A stretch of DNA of 6,580 nt. It comes from Hyphomicrobiales bacterium (GTDB lineage: Bacteria; Pseudomonadota; Alphaproteobacteria; Rhizobiales; Beijerinckiaceae). The notes under the pieces were generated by a model. The model had not been told where the DNA came from, made no database searches, and saw only the letters and a list, made by a program, of their open reading frames with translations. Position 1 is the first letter of the stretch; each line of letters begins with the position of its first letter. The stretch is from assembly GCA_028290125.1 (NCBI GenBank), contig JAQGKM010000016.1:1-6580 (forward strand). The letters are read 5' to 3'. Below are positions 1 through 5,768 of the stretch, in pieces. The position numbers and the translations under genes were made by a program.

Positions 1-353
1 GCACGCTCGGCGCCGACGGACTGGTGCGCATCGTCGACCGCATCAAGGACATGATCCTGGTCTCGGGCTTCAACGTCTATCCGAACGAAGTCGAGGACGT
101 GCTGGCAAGCCACCCCAAGGTGATGGAAGCCGCAGTGATCGGCGTGCCGGACGCGCATTCGGGCGAAGCCGTCCGCGCCTTCGTGGTCCCGCGAGAAGGC
201 GGCGTCACAGAAGAAGAACTGCGCGAATGGTGCAAGGTGAAGCTCACCGGCTACAAGCTGCCGCGCAAATACGACTTCCGTGCAACGCTGCCGAAGACGA
301 ACGTGGGCAAGATCCTCCGGCGCGAATTGCGCGACGAGGTGGGGAAAGGGTGA
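1..353 (+). CDS. fadD: Long-chain fatty-acid--CoA ligase, C-terminal fragment (5' end outside window)
   Basis: This is the C-terminal end of an AMP-forming acyl-CoA synthetase, which activates a fatty acid to acyl-adenylate and then to acyl-CoA as the entry step of beta-oxidation. The open frame enters at base 3 and reads about 116 residues to a TGA at 351-353, so the gene is cut by the window edge and is not a short protein; the in-frame GTG at 24 is internal. Visible family marks are the hinge and A8-type motif DRIKDMILVSGFNVYPNEVE, then LTGYKLPRKYDF, and the terminal GKILRRELRD with the catalytic or acylatable lysine. The VSGFNVYPNE and LTGYK...LPKTNVGKILRRELRD wording matches FadD closely. 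FadD usually has RKKDM where this has RIKDM. Chain-length preference cannot be judged without the N-terminal domain. The gene converges on prpE with a hairpin repeat between them. Confidence 0.85.
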   Translation, partial: TLGADGLVRIVDRIKDMILVSGFNVYPNEVEDVLASHPKVMEAAVIGVPDAHSGEAVRAFVVPREGGVTEEELREWCKVKLTGYKLPRKYDFRATLPKTNVGKILRRELRDEVGKG

Positions 354-356
354 CAA

Positions 357-379
357 ACCCTCTCCCAAAGGGAGAGGGT
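357..379 (+). terminator. Hairpin 4 nt after the fadD-like stop codon; possible bidirectional terminator or mRNA 3'-end block
   Basis: A perfect 10-bp stem with a 3-nt loop begins 4 nt after the TGA of the acyl-CoA ligase. It has no following T-run, so it is not a textbook intrinsic terminator. The matching hairpin at 459-479 sits just beyond the stop codon of the opposing prpE, so the repeat as a whole places a strong stem after each of the two convergent genes. A role in termination or 3'-end protection is inferred from position and structure only. Confidence 0.35.
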
Positions 380-479
380 CGGCGCGCAGCGCCGGGGTGA
401 GGGGTTACGATCTCGCCGAACAGATCGTAACCCCTCATCCGTCGCGCTTCGCGCGCCACCTTCTCCCTCTGGGAGAAGG
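357..479. repeat. Palindromic intergenic repeat with three hairpins, REP/MITE-like
   Basis: Three stem-loops lie in a row. The first is a perfect 10-bp stem with an AAA loop (357-366 with 370-379). The second is a central perfect 13-bp stem (401-413 with 422-434, 8-nt loop) that extends outward through 398-400 with 435-437 and, with one G-T pair, to 395-440. The third is a perfect 9-bp stem with a TCT loop (459-467 with 471-479). Two small GC hairpins flank the centre (381-393 and 443-455). The outer arms GGGAGAGGG and CCTTCTCCC also mirror each other, so the whole 123 bp is an imperfect palindrome. Repeats with CCCTCTCCC/GGGAGAGGG arms and GGGGTGAGGGG cores are common between genes in rhizobial genomes. 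Copy number cannot be seen from one window. There is no coding potential of its own. Confidence 0.75.
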
Positions 480-483
480 ACAA

Positions 484-2394
484 CTAAATCCCCTTCTGCC
501 CCAGCGCTGCAGCGATTTCGTCCAGGATCGCCGGATCGTCGATCGTGGCCGGCGTCGACCATTCGTCTCCGTCGGCGATCTTCTTCATCGTGCCGCGCAA
601 GATTTTTCCCGAGCGTGTTTTTGGCAACCGGTTTACCGTGATGGCGATCTTGAAGGCCGCCACTGGGCCGATCTTGTCGCGCACCAATTGCACGATCTCT
701 TTCTCGATCTGCAGCGGCGATTGCGTGACGCCCGATTTCAACACGACGAAGCCGCAGGGCTGCTCGCCTTTCAACTCGTCCTTGATGCCGATCACCGCGC
801 ATTCGGCGACCGCGGGATGCGAGGCCAGCACCTCTTCCATGCCGCCGGTCGACAGACGATGGCCCGCGACGTTGATGATGTCGTCGGTGCGGCCCATGAT
901 GAACAGATAACCGTCCTCATCCTTGAAGCCGGCGTCGGCGGTTTTGTAATAGCCCGGAAAATCTTCGAGATAGCTCTCGCGCATGCGGCCATCCTGCTGC
1001 CACAGCGTCGGCAGGCAGCCCGGCGGCAGCGGCAGCTTGATGACGATGGAGCCCATCTGTCCGTTGGGCACGGGCTTGGCGGCCTCGTCGACGATCTGCA
1101 CGTCATAGCCCGGCAGCGGCACGGTCGGCGAGCCGTGCTTGATCGGCAGCAGGCCAAGGCCCACCGGATTGCCGACGATGCCCCAGCCGGTTTCCGTCTG
1201 CCACCAGTGATCGACCACCGGCACGCCCAGCACCTTTTCGGCCCACGCCACCGTATCGGGATCGGCGCGTTCGCCCGCCAGGAAAAGCGTGCGCAGCGTC
1301 TTGGTCGAATATTTCTTCAGGAAGGTCGCCTCCGGATCCTCCTTGCGGATCGCGCGGAAGGCGGTCGGCGCCGTGAACAACGCCACCGCGCCATATTCCT
1401 CGATCACGCGCCAGAAGGCGCCGGCGTCGGGCGTGCCGATCGGCTTGCCCTCGTACACGATCGTCGTCGCGCCGTGCAGCAGCGGGCCGTAGACGATGTA
1501 GGAATGACCCACCACCCAGCCGACGTCCGACGCCGACCAGAACACTTCGCCGGGCTCGATGCCGTAGAGATTCTTCATCGTCCACGACAGCGCGACCATG
1601 TGGCCGCCATTGTCGCGCACGACGCCCTTGGGGATTCCGGTCGTGCCCGACGTGTAGAGGATGTAGAGCGGATCGGTCGCCTTCACGGGCGTGCAGGGCG
1701 CGCGGCGACCGGCCGCCTTCGCGGCCTCGACCAGCGTCGTCCAGTCATGATCGCGACCCTCGATCATCGCGGCCTGCGCCTGTTCGCGCGCGTAGATCAC
1801 GACATTGTCGGGCTTCGACTGCGACAGCTCGATCGCGGTGTCGAGCAGCGGCTTGTAGGCGACGACGCGGCCCGGCTCGATGCCGCACGACGCCGTGAGA
1901 ATGAGTTTCGGCTTGGCGTCGTCGATGCGCGTCGCCAGTTCCTTCGCGGCGAAGCCGCCGAAGACCACGGAGTGAATCGCGCCGATGCGCGCGCAGGCAT
2001 ACATCGCCATCAGCGCTTCGGGGATCATCGGCATGTAGACGACGACGCGGTCGCCCTTGCCGACGCCGAAATCCTGCAGCACGGCGGCGAGCGCGCTCAC
2101 CTCGTCGAGCACCTGCGCGTAGGTGAGCTTGCGCTTGGCCTGCGCGACGGGCGAATCGTAGATGATCGCGTCCTGGTCGGCGCGTCCGTTGGCGACGTGA
2201 CGGTCGAGCAGATTGTAGCAGGTGTTGCAGACCGCATCCGGAAACCAGCGGCCATAGGGGCCCTGCGCCGCGTCGAAGATCTGGCGGGGCGCCTCGATCC
2301 AGTCGATCGCCTTGGCGGCTTCGCCCCAGAAAGCCGACGGGTCTTTTTGCCAGTCGCCGTAGACTTGATGATAAGAGCTCACGGACGAAGACAT
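484..2394 (-). CDS. prpE: Propionyl-CoA synthetase (propionate--CoA ligase, AMP-forming)
   Basis: The protein of 636 residues is an ANL-superfamily short-chain acyl-CoA synthetase that makes propionyl-CoA from propionate, ATP and CoA in the cytoplasm. In order: an N-terminal ACAS-type segment (YHQVYGDWQKDPSAFW, residues 8-23); SCGIEPGRVVAYKPLLD at 169-185; the P-loop YTSGTTGIPKGVVRDNGGH at 247-265; SASDVGWVVGHSYIVYGP at 287-304; the adenylate motif DHWWQTETGW at 395-404; the hinge GRTDDIINVAGHRLS at 501-515; and PKTRSGKILRG at 591-601 with catalytic and probably acetylatable Lys597. The TSGTTG...RDNGGH and SCGIEP wording is PrpE/ACSS3-like; acetyl-CoA synthetases read TSGSTG...HTTGGY. The length fits PrpE (about 630). 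The start at 2394 is chosen because GGGAGGGA (2399-2406) precedes it and MSSSVSSYHQVYGDW begins the family homology; an in-frame ATG at 2475 would add 27 unrelated residues. No prpB, prpC or prpD is adjacent, so the fate of propionyl-CoA is not shown here. Confidence 0.93.
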   Translation of the reverse strand: MSSSVSSYHQVYGDWQKDPSAFWGEAAKAIDWIEAPRQIFDAAQGPYGRWFPDAVCNTCYNLLDRHVANGRADQDAIIYDSPVAQAKRKLTYAQVLDEVSALAAVLQDFGVGKGDRVVVYMPMIPEALMAMYACARIGAIHSVVFGGFAAKELATRIDDAKPKLILTASCGIEPGRVVAYKPLLDTAIELSQSKPDNVVIYAREQAQAAMIEGRDHDWTTLVEAAKAAGRRAPCTPVKATDPLYILYTSGTTGIPKGVVRDNGGHMVALSWTMKNLYGIEPGEVFWSASDVGWVVGHSYIVYGPLLHGATTIVYEGKPIGTPDAGAFWRVIEEYGAVALFTAPTAFRAIRKEDPEATFLKKYSTKTLRTLFLAGERADPDTVAWAEKVLGVPVVDHWWQTETGWGIVGNPVGLGLLPIKHGSPTVPLPGYDVQIVDEAAKPVPNGQMGSIVIKLPLPPGCLPTLWQQDGRMRESYLEDFPGYYKTADAGFKDEDGYLFIMGRTDDIINVAGHRLSTGGMEEVLASHPAVAECAVIGIKDELKGEQPCGFVVLKSGVTQSPLQIEKEIVQLVRDKIGPVAAFKIAITVNRLPKTRSGKILRGTMKKIADGDEWSTPATIDDPAILDEIAAALGQKGI

Positions 2395-2398
2395 GGCA

Positions 2399-2406
2399 TC
2401 CCTCCC
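2399..2406 (-). promoter_or_regulatory. Strong ribosome binding site of prpE, decides the start
   Basis: On the minus strand GGGAGGGA lies with its GGAGG core 6 nt from the ATG at 2394. This favours that start over the upstream in-frame ATG at 2475. Confidence 0.75.
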
Positions 2407-2435
2407 AGGGGCATTCCGGTTGAGGCGCAACGGCC

Positions 2436-2460
2436 TCGCAAGATGGCCTCTTTCTTGCGA
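2436..2460. promoter_or_regulatory. Candidate operator: 8-bp perfect inverted repeat in the prpE / exporter divergent spacer
   Basis: TCGCAAGA at 2436-2443 and its exact complement TCTTGCGA at 2453-2460 are separated by 9 nt. A third GCGCAA half (2425-2430) is spaced 11 bp, one helical turn, from the CGCAA of the first arm. The site lies 42 bp upstream of the prpE start and 83 bp upstream of the exporter start, inside a 149-bp spacer, as expected for a regulator of prpE or of both genes. TTGC/GCAA cores resemble sites of the short-chain fatty-acyl-CoA regulators (PccR is described as binding TTTGCAAA repeats), but the bases differ and the link is speculative. I see no convincing -35/-10 pair in this spacer. 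Confidence 0.35.
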
Positions 2461-2543
2461 CCCGGGGCGCCTCATGGCAACGGTCGCGGAATTAGCTCTT
2501 AGGCCTAGCCAGAACGGGCAATATCAAAAAAGAAAAGGCGCGC

Positions 2544-3320
2544 ATGATTTTCGGACACATGATCACCGATGTGGCTTTCTATCTCGCGGCGGTTCCGGCC
2601 GTGATGCTTCTCGGCCTCGCCAAGGGCGGCTTCTCGGGCCTCGGCATGGTCGCCCTGCCGATGATGGCGATGGTCGTGCCGCCGCTGCAGGGCGCTGCCA
2701 TCATACTGCCGATCCTGATGGCGCAGGACGTCGTCTCGCTCTGGGCCTTCCGCAAGACCTGGAGCCGCGACGTGTTGCTGCGTTTCATGCCCGGCGCGCT
2801 CGCGGGGCTCATCGCCGGCGCGCTGCTGGCGGCCTACGTGTCAGACGCGATGGTCGAACTGCTGGTCGGCTTGCTCGCCTGCATCTTCGTCACGCTGCAC
2901 TGGACGCGGCGCCCGGCGCCCGATGCGCCACCGCGCCACCCCGGACGCGCCAAGGGCCTGATGCTCGGCCTGCTGAGCGGCTTTGCGTCCTTCATCGCCA
3001 ACACCGGCGGCGTGCCGTTCCAGGCCTATGCCGTCCCGCTGCGCATGACGCCGACCTTCTTCGCCGGCACGTCGACGGTGCTGTTCTTCGTGCTGAACTG
3101 GATCAAGTTCCTGATGTTCATCGCGCTAGGCCAGGTGTCGGCCGACAATCTCGCGACCTCGGCCGCGCTGCTGCCCGTGGCTGTCGCCGCGACCTTCTTC
3201 GGCGTCTGGCTGGTGCGGCGCGTGCCGGCGAAGCGCTTCTACACGATCGTCACCGCGCTGACCTTCATCCTCGGCGTCAAGCTGATCTACGACGGCGTGC
3301 GCGGTCTCGGCGTGTTTTGA
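2544..3320 (+). CDS. TauE/SafE-family (DUF81) membrane transporter, putative sulfite/anion exporter
   Basis: The 258-residue, almost wholly hydrophobic protein fits the TauE/SafE permease family, members of which export sulfite, sulfoacetate or other small organic anions across the inner membrane. About eight membrane segments can be read: near residues 10-26, 34-68 (two segments either side of PPLQGA), 78-99, 103-120, 138-163, 171-196, 203-225 and 231-250. The family's internal repeat is visible as LGLAKGGFSGLG (23-34) in the first half and LGLLSGFASFIANTGGVPFQAY (141-162) in the second, joined by a basic, proline-rich loop (TRRPAPDAPPRHPGRAK, 121-137). The start at 2544 follows AAAAGG (2533-2538) by 5 nt; an ATG at 2559 is a possible alternative. 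The gene is transcribed away from prpE. No sulfur or taurine genes are nearby, so the substrate is unknown; co-regulation with prpE would suggest a small carboxylate, but that is conjecture. Confidence 0.85.
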   Translation: MIFGHMITDVAFYLAAVPAVMLLGLAKGGFSGLGMVALPMMAMVVPPLQGAAIILPILMAQDVVSLWAFRKTWSRDVLLRFMPGALAGLIAGALLAAYVSDAMVELLVGLLACIFVTLHWTRRPAPDAPPRHPGRAKGLMLGLLSGFASFIANTGGVPFQAYAVPLRMTPTFFAGTSTVLFFVLNWIKFLMFIALGQVSADNLATSAALLPVAVAATFFGVWLVRRVPAKRFYTIVTALTFILGVKLIYDGVRGLGVF

Positions 3321-3331
3321 CACACGCCGAG
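3306..3331 (+). terminator. Stem-loop spanning the exporter stop codon
   Basis: CTCGGCGTGT (3306-3315) pairs perfectly with ACACGCCGAG (3322-3331) around a 6-nt loop holding the TGA stop. No T-run follows, so it may be a factor-assisted terminator or an mRNA 3'-stabilising structure. Confidence 0.45.
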
Positions 3332-3389
3332 CACAAGCACGGTCGCTCCGGACACGAAATCCGAAATCGTCAGCGATGATGTAGGGGTG

Positions 3390-3411
3390 AGACGACCGGC
3401 CTGAACCGTCT
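3390..3411 (-). terminator. Weak stem-loop after the minus-strand DUF465 gene
   Basis: AGACG (3390-3394) pairs with CGTCT (3407-3411), 8 nt beyond the stop codon of the minus-strand gene. The stem is short and has no T-run, so this is a weak candidate. The whole 3321-3418 stretch separates two convergent genes and holds nothing else I can recognise. Confidence 0.2.
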
Positions 3412-3418
3412 GCCGCTG

Positions 3419-3613
3419 TTAATGCAGCGTGCGTTCCGGTTCGGGGCTGCGCATTCGCAGCTTCTCGATCTGGTCCTTGAGGAAGAGTTTTTTTCGCTTG
3501 AGTTCGACGATGTGCAGATCGTCTGAAGCGGGATGAAGTTTTTCGGATTCAATTTCTCTTTCGAGAGCTTTGTGACGGCGCTCGAGTTCGGCAAGATGGC
3601 TATGCATCGACAT
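3419..3613 (-). CDS. Small DUF465 (YdcH-like) protein, paralog A
   Basis: The 64-residue, highly charged, helical protein matches the DUF465/YdcH pattern: HLAELERRHKALEREIES, a short break KLHPASDDL, then HIVELKRKKLFLKDQIEKL. The two helices would form a hairpin or coiled coil. The family is widespread in proteobacteria and its function is not settled. The start at 3613 (MSMHSHLAEL) is chosen because AAGGA (minus strand, 3622-3626) lies 8 nt upstream; the second ATG at 3607 would be 14 nt away. The stop is TAA at 3419-3421. Over 43 ungapped residues it is about 40% identical by eye to the divergent gene at 3884-4102, so the two are paralogs. It faces the exporter gene tail to tail and shares a 270-bp upstream region with its paralog. 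Confidence 0.8.
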   Translation of the reverse strand: MSMHSHLAELERRHKALEREIESEKLHPASDDLHIVELKRKKLFLKDQIEKLRMRSPEPERTLH

Positions 3614-3883
3614 CGGGCAATTCCTTTCGAAGTTGCTGACGACCACAAGAGTGTGCCCGAAAGCGAACGCGCGCGGAAGCGCAAAATTCAGCCTTCGCAT
3701 TAAAAAAAGTCCTTGATGCATGCTGCTCAGCAGCAATTCGAGGCTCACGCTGCGACAAGCTTTGGGTGGCGTCGCGCGGCGTCTTGCTTGGCGGCAATTC
3801 AGCGCGCATAGTGACGCCGGACAAAGCGTCGCCAACACAAGGCGTTGCTTCATTTGAACTTCGTGACTTCGGAATTCAGGCCT
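3614..3883. other. 270-bp divergent spacer between the two DUF465 genes
   Basis: This is the longest gene-free stretch of the window and must hold the promoters of both paralogs. It is less GC-rich than its surroundings around 3690-3740, with an A7 run following a CATT at about 3700-3710. A small perfect hairpin TGCTGC-TCA-GCAGCA lies at 3721-3735. Read on the minus strand this hairpin precedes a T7 run by 11-12 nt, too far for a standard intrinsic terminator. GGCGTC occurs twice (3768-3773 and 3778-3783), with its complement GACGCC at 3813-3818. A weak promoter-like pair on + is TTGCTT (3784-3789), 17 nt, CATAGT (3807-3812). I see no convincing ORF here; a small RNA cannot be excluded. Confidence 0.4.
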
Positions 3884-4102
3884 ATGCCGGACAGGCTGAG
3901 CGAACAGGAACGCGCCGCGCTCGAGGCGGAGGCCGCGCGCCTGCGGGAAGAACATCGAGACCTCGACGCCGCCATCGACGCGCTCGAACTCGTCGGCAAA
4001 AGTGACCAGCTGCAGATCCAGCGCCTGAAGAAGCGCAAGCTCTTCCTGCGCGATCGCCTCGCCTTTCTGGACGACACGCTGACGCCCGATATCATCGCGT
4101 GA
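3884..4102 (+). CDS. Small DUF465 (YdcH-like) protein, paralog B
   Basis: The 72-residue charged protein begins MPDRLSEQERAALEAEAARLREEHRDLDAAIDAL, breaks at VGKSDQLQ, and continues IQRLKKRKLFLRDRLAFLDDTLTPDIIA. The break and the basic LKKRKLFLRD helix are the DUF465 signature, and the tail LTPDIIA is typical of rhizobial members near purE. The predicted structure is two helices forming a hairpin or coiled coil; the function is unknown. The start at 3884 is the first ATG of the homologous region, but its ribosome site is poor (AGG at 3878-3880); an in-frame GTG at 3863 or TTG at 3845 would add 7 or 13 residues that do not look like the family. The gene ends 90 bp before purE on the same strand, so it may be the first gene of a DUF465-purE-purK transcript. 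Confidence 0.78.
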   Translation: MPDRLSEQERAALEAEAARLREEHRDLDAAIDALELVGKSDQLQIQRLKKRKLFLRDRLAFLDDTLTPDIIA

Positions 4103-4174
4103 CCTGAGCGCCAATCGCGGCGAAACTTGCCCCGCCGCCCGGCTTCGGCTATGTCCGCGAGCTTCTTTCCCGTG

Positions 4175-4180
4175 AAGGAG
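4175..4180 (+). promoter_or_regulatory. Ribosome binding site of purE, unusually distant
   Basis: AAGGAG lies 12 nt before the ATG at 4193, longer than the usual 5-9 nt. No other start gives a better fit while keeping the conserved N-terminus, because the next in-frame ATGs are at 4151 and 4127, upstream of this site. Confidence 0.5.
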
Positions 4181-4192
4181 CCAAGCCGCGCC

Positions 4193-4687
4193 ATGGCCAT
4201 TCCCGTCGCCATCATCATGGGCAGCCAGTCCGATTGGGCGACCATGCGCCATGCCGCCGACATGCTCGACAAGCTCGGCGTGGCCTATGAGGCGCGCATC
4301 GTCTCCGCCCACCGCACCCCGGACCGCCTCGTCGCCTTCGCCAAGGGCGCGAGGGCCGCAGGCTTCCAGGTGATCATCGCGGGCGCAGGCGGCGCAGCCC
4401 ATCTGCCGGGCATGACCGCCGCCATGACGGCCCTGCCGGTCTTCGGCGTGCCGGTCGAGTCCAAGGCGCTCTCGGGTCAGGACTCGCTTCTCTCCATCGT
4501 CCAGATGCCCGCCGGCATCCCGGTCGGCACGCTGGCCATCGGCAAGGCAGGCGCGGCCAACGCCGGGCTGCTCGCCGCCGCCGTGCTGGCGCTGCACGAC
4601 GCGGCGCTGGCGACGCGGCTGGACGCCTTCCGGGACGCCCAGACGGCCTCGGTCGCCGAGACGCCGAAAGACGAGCCCACGGCATGA
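4193..4687 (+). CDS. purE: N5-carboxyaminoimidazole ribonucleotide mutase, PurE catalytic subunit
   Basis: PurE converts N5-CAIR, made by PurK, to CAIR by moving the carboxylate, a step of de novo purine (IMP) synthesis in the cytoplasm. The protein has 164 residues, the normal size of class I PurE. The motifs are complete: GSQSDW (10-15) in the phosphate and substrate loop, SAHRTP (38-43) with the conserved histidine, AGAGGAAHLPGM (63-74), GVPV (85-88) and QMPAGIPV (104-111). The start at 4193 (MAIPVAIIMGSQSDW) fits the family N-terminus; starts at 4151 or 4127 would add 14 or 22 unrelated residues. The stop overlaps the purK start by ATGA (4684-4687), indicating translational coupling. The C-terminal 20 residues or so are variable and acidic. 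No PurR-type operator was recognised upstream. Confidence 0.96.
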   Translation: MAIPVAIIMGSQSDWATMRHAADMLDKLGVAYEARIVSAHRTPDRLVAFAKGARAAGFQVIIAGAGGAAHLPGMTAAMTALPVFGVPVESKALSGQDSLLSIVQMPAGIPVGTLAIGKAGAANAGLLAAAVLALHDAALATRLDAFRDAQTASVAETPKDEPTA

Positions 4688-5766
4688 CCCACGCCCTCAA
4701 GCCGGGCGACATGATCGGCGTGCTCGGCTCCGGCCAGCTCGGGCGCATGATCGCCATGGCGGCGGCGCGGCTGGGCCTGCGCACGCACATCTACTGCCCC
4801 GACCCCGGCCCGGCCTTCGACGTCTGCGCGCTGCACACGATCGCGGCCTATGAGGACGAGGCGGCGCTTGCGAGCTTCGCCGACAGCGTCGGCGTCGTCA
4901 GCTACGAGTTCGAGAACGTGCCGGCGAAAACCGCTGCCTTCCTCGCCGCCCGCCGCCCCGTGCGGCCGGGCGCCCGGGCTCTGGCGACCTCGCAGGACCG
5001 CTTCGTCGAGAAGACCTTCCTGAACGACATCGGCATCGCCACCGCGCCGTTCGCGGCCGTCGACAGCCTCGACGACCTGCACGCGGCCGTGACGCGGCTC
5101 GGGCTGCCCGCCATCCTGAAGACGCGGCGGTTCGGTTATGACGGCAAGGGTCAGGTCATGATCCGCGACGAGCGCGATCTCGCGCAGGCCTTTGACGCCG
5201 TCGGCGCCGCGCCCTCGATTCTTGAAGGTTTCGTGCCCTTCGCCCGCGAAGTCTCGGTGATCGGCGCGCGCGGGCTCGACGGGTCGTTTGCAGCCTTCGA
5301 CGTCTGCGAGAACGAGCACGAGGACCACATCCTCGCCCACACGATGGTGCCGGCGCGGATCGGCGCGGAGACCGCGCGCGCCGCCATGGACATGGCGGGA
5401 CGCATCGCGGCGGCGCTCGATTATGTCGGGGTGATCACGGTCGAAATGTTCCTCGTCGAGGACGGCGGGGCCGAGCGCATCGTCGTCAACGAGATCGCCC
5501 CGCGCGTCCACAATTCCGGCCACTGGACCATCGACGGCGCCGTGACCTCGCAATTCGAGCAGCATGTGCGGGCGATCTGCGGCTGGCCGCTGGGCTCGCC
5601 GCGCCGCCACGGGCGCATCGAGATGCGCAACCTCATCGGCCAGCAGGGCAACGGCTGGGAGGCGCTGCTGCGCGAGCCCGGCGTCTGCCTGCACCTCTAC
5701 GGCAAGCACGAGGCCCGTGCGGGCCGCAAGATGGGCCACTGGACGAAGGTGACGCCGGAAGGCTGA
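4684..5766 (+). CDS. purK: N5-carboxyaminoimidazole ribonucleotide synthase, PurK
   Basis: PurK uses ATP and bicarbonate to carboxylate AIR to N5-CAIR, the substrate of PurE. The 360-residue ATP-grasp protein starts at the ATG that overlaps the purE stop. It has the N-terminal dinucleotide-like fold GVLGSGQLGRM (12-22), VSYEFENVP (72-80), SQDRFVEKTFL (103-113) opening the ATP-grasp domain, the ATP loop TRRFGYDGKGQ (147-157), EGFVPFAREVSVI (181-193), the metal and ATP-binding stretch VNEIAPRVHNSGHWTIDG (268-285), and a C-terminal domain with LYGKHEARAGRKMGHWT (338-354). All expected family blocks are present and the length is typical. There is no clear ribosome site before the start, as expected for coupling to purE. 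The gene runs almost into the opposing TfoX-like gene: only 2 bp separate the two stop codons. Confidence 0.96.
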   Translation: MTHALKPGDMIGVLGSGQLGRMIAMAAARLGLRTHIYCPDPGPAFDVCALHTIAAYEDEAALASFADSVGVVSYEFENVPAKTAAFLAARRPVRPGARALATSQDRFVEKTFLNDIGIATAPFAAVDSLDDLHAAVTRLGLPAILKTRRFGYDGKGQVMIRDERDLAQAFDAVGAAPSILEGFVPFAREVSVIGARGLDGSFAAFDVCENEHEDHILAHTMVPARIGAETARAAMDMAGRIAAALDYVGVITVEMFLVEDGGAERIVVNEIAPRVHNSGHWTIDGAVTSQFEQHVRAICGWPLGSPRRHGRIEMRNLIGQQGNGWEALLREPGVCLHLYGKHEARAGRKMGHWTKVTPEG

Positions 5767-5768
5767 CC

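Noticed and set aside
280..2502. 740-residue open frame on + across the whole of prpE
   Set aside because: It is the antisense shadow of a GC-rich gene. Its product is arginine-, histidine- and aspartate-rich with no recognisable domain, and it also runs through the hairpin repeat, while prpE on the other strand has every family motif and a strong ribosome site.
2393..3379. 328-residue open frame on + overlapping the exporter in another frame
   Set aside because: The translation is arginine/alanine-rich nonsense, whereas the frame starting at 2544 gives a clean multi-span membrane protein.
3703..3735. Possible minus-strand intrinsic terminator (hairpin 3721-3735 plus T7)
   Set aside because: The T-run is separated from the stem by 11-12 nt and the stem has only 6 bp, so it does not fit an intrinsic terminator.
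3784..3812. Possible promoter TTGCTT-17-CATAGT before DUF465 paralog B
   Set aside because: The -35 matches only three consensus bases and the -10 four, which is close to chance in a 270-bp spacer. It is mentioned in the spacer entry only.
3419..4597. 392-residue open frame on - running through purE and the second DUF465 gene
   Set aside because: Only its last 64 residues are real (DUF465 paralog A with its own ribosome site). The rest is antisense to clear genes and has no domain.
4477..5739. 420-residue open frame on - opposite purK
   Set aside because: It is an antisense shadow of purK with His/Arg/Asp-rich low-complexity translation and no motif.
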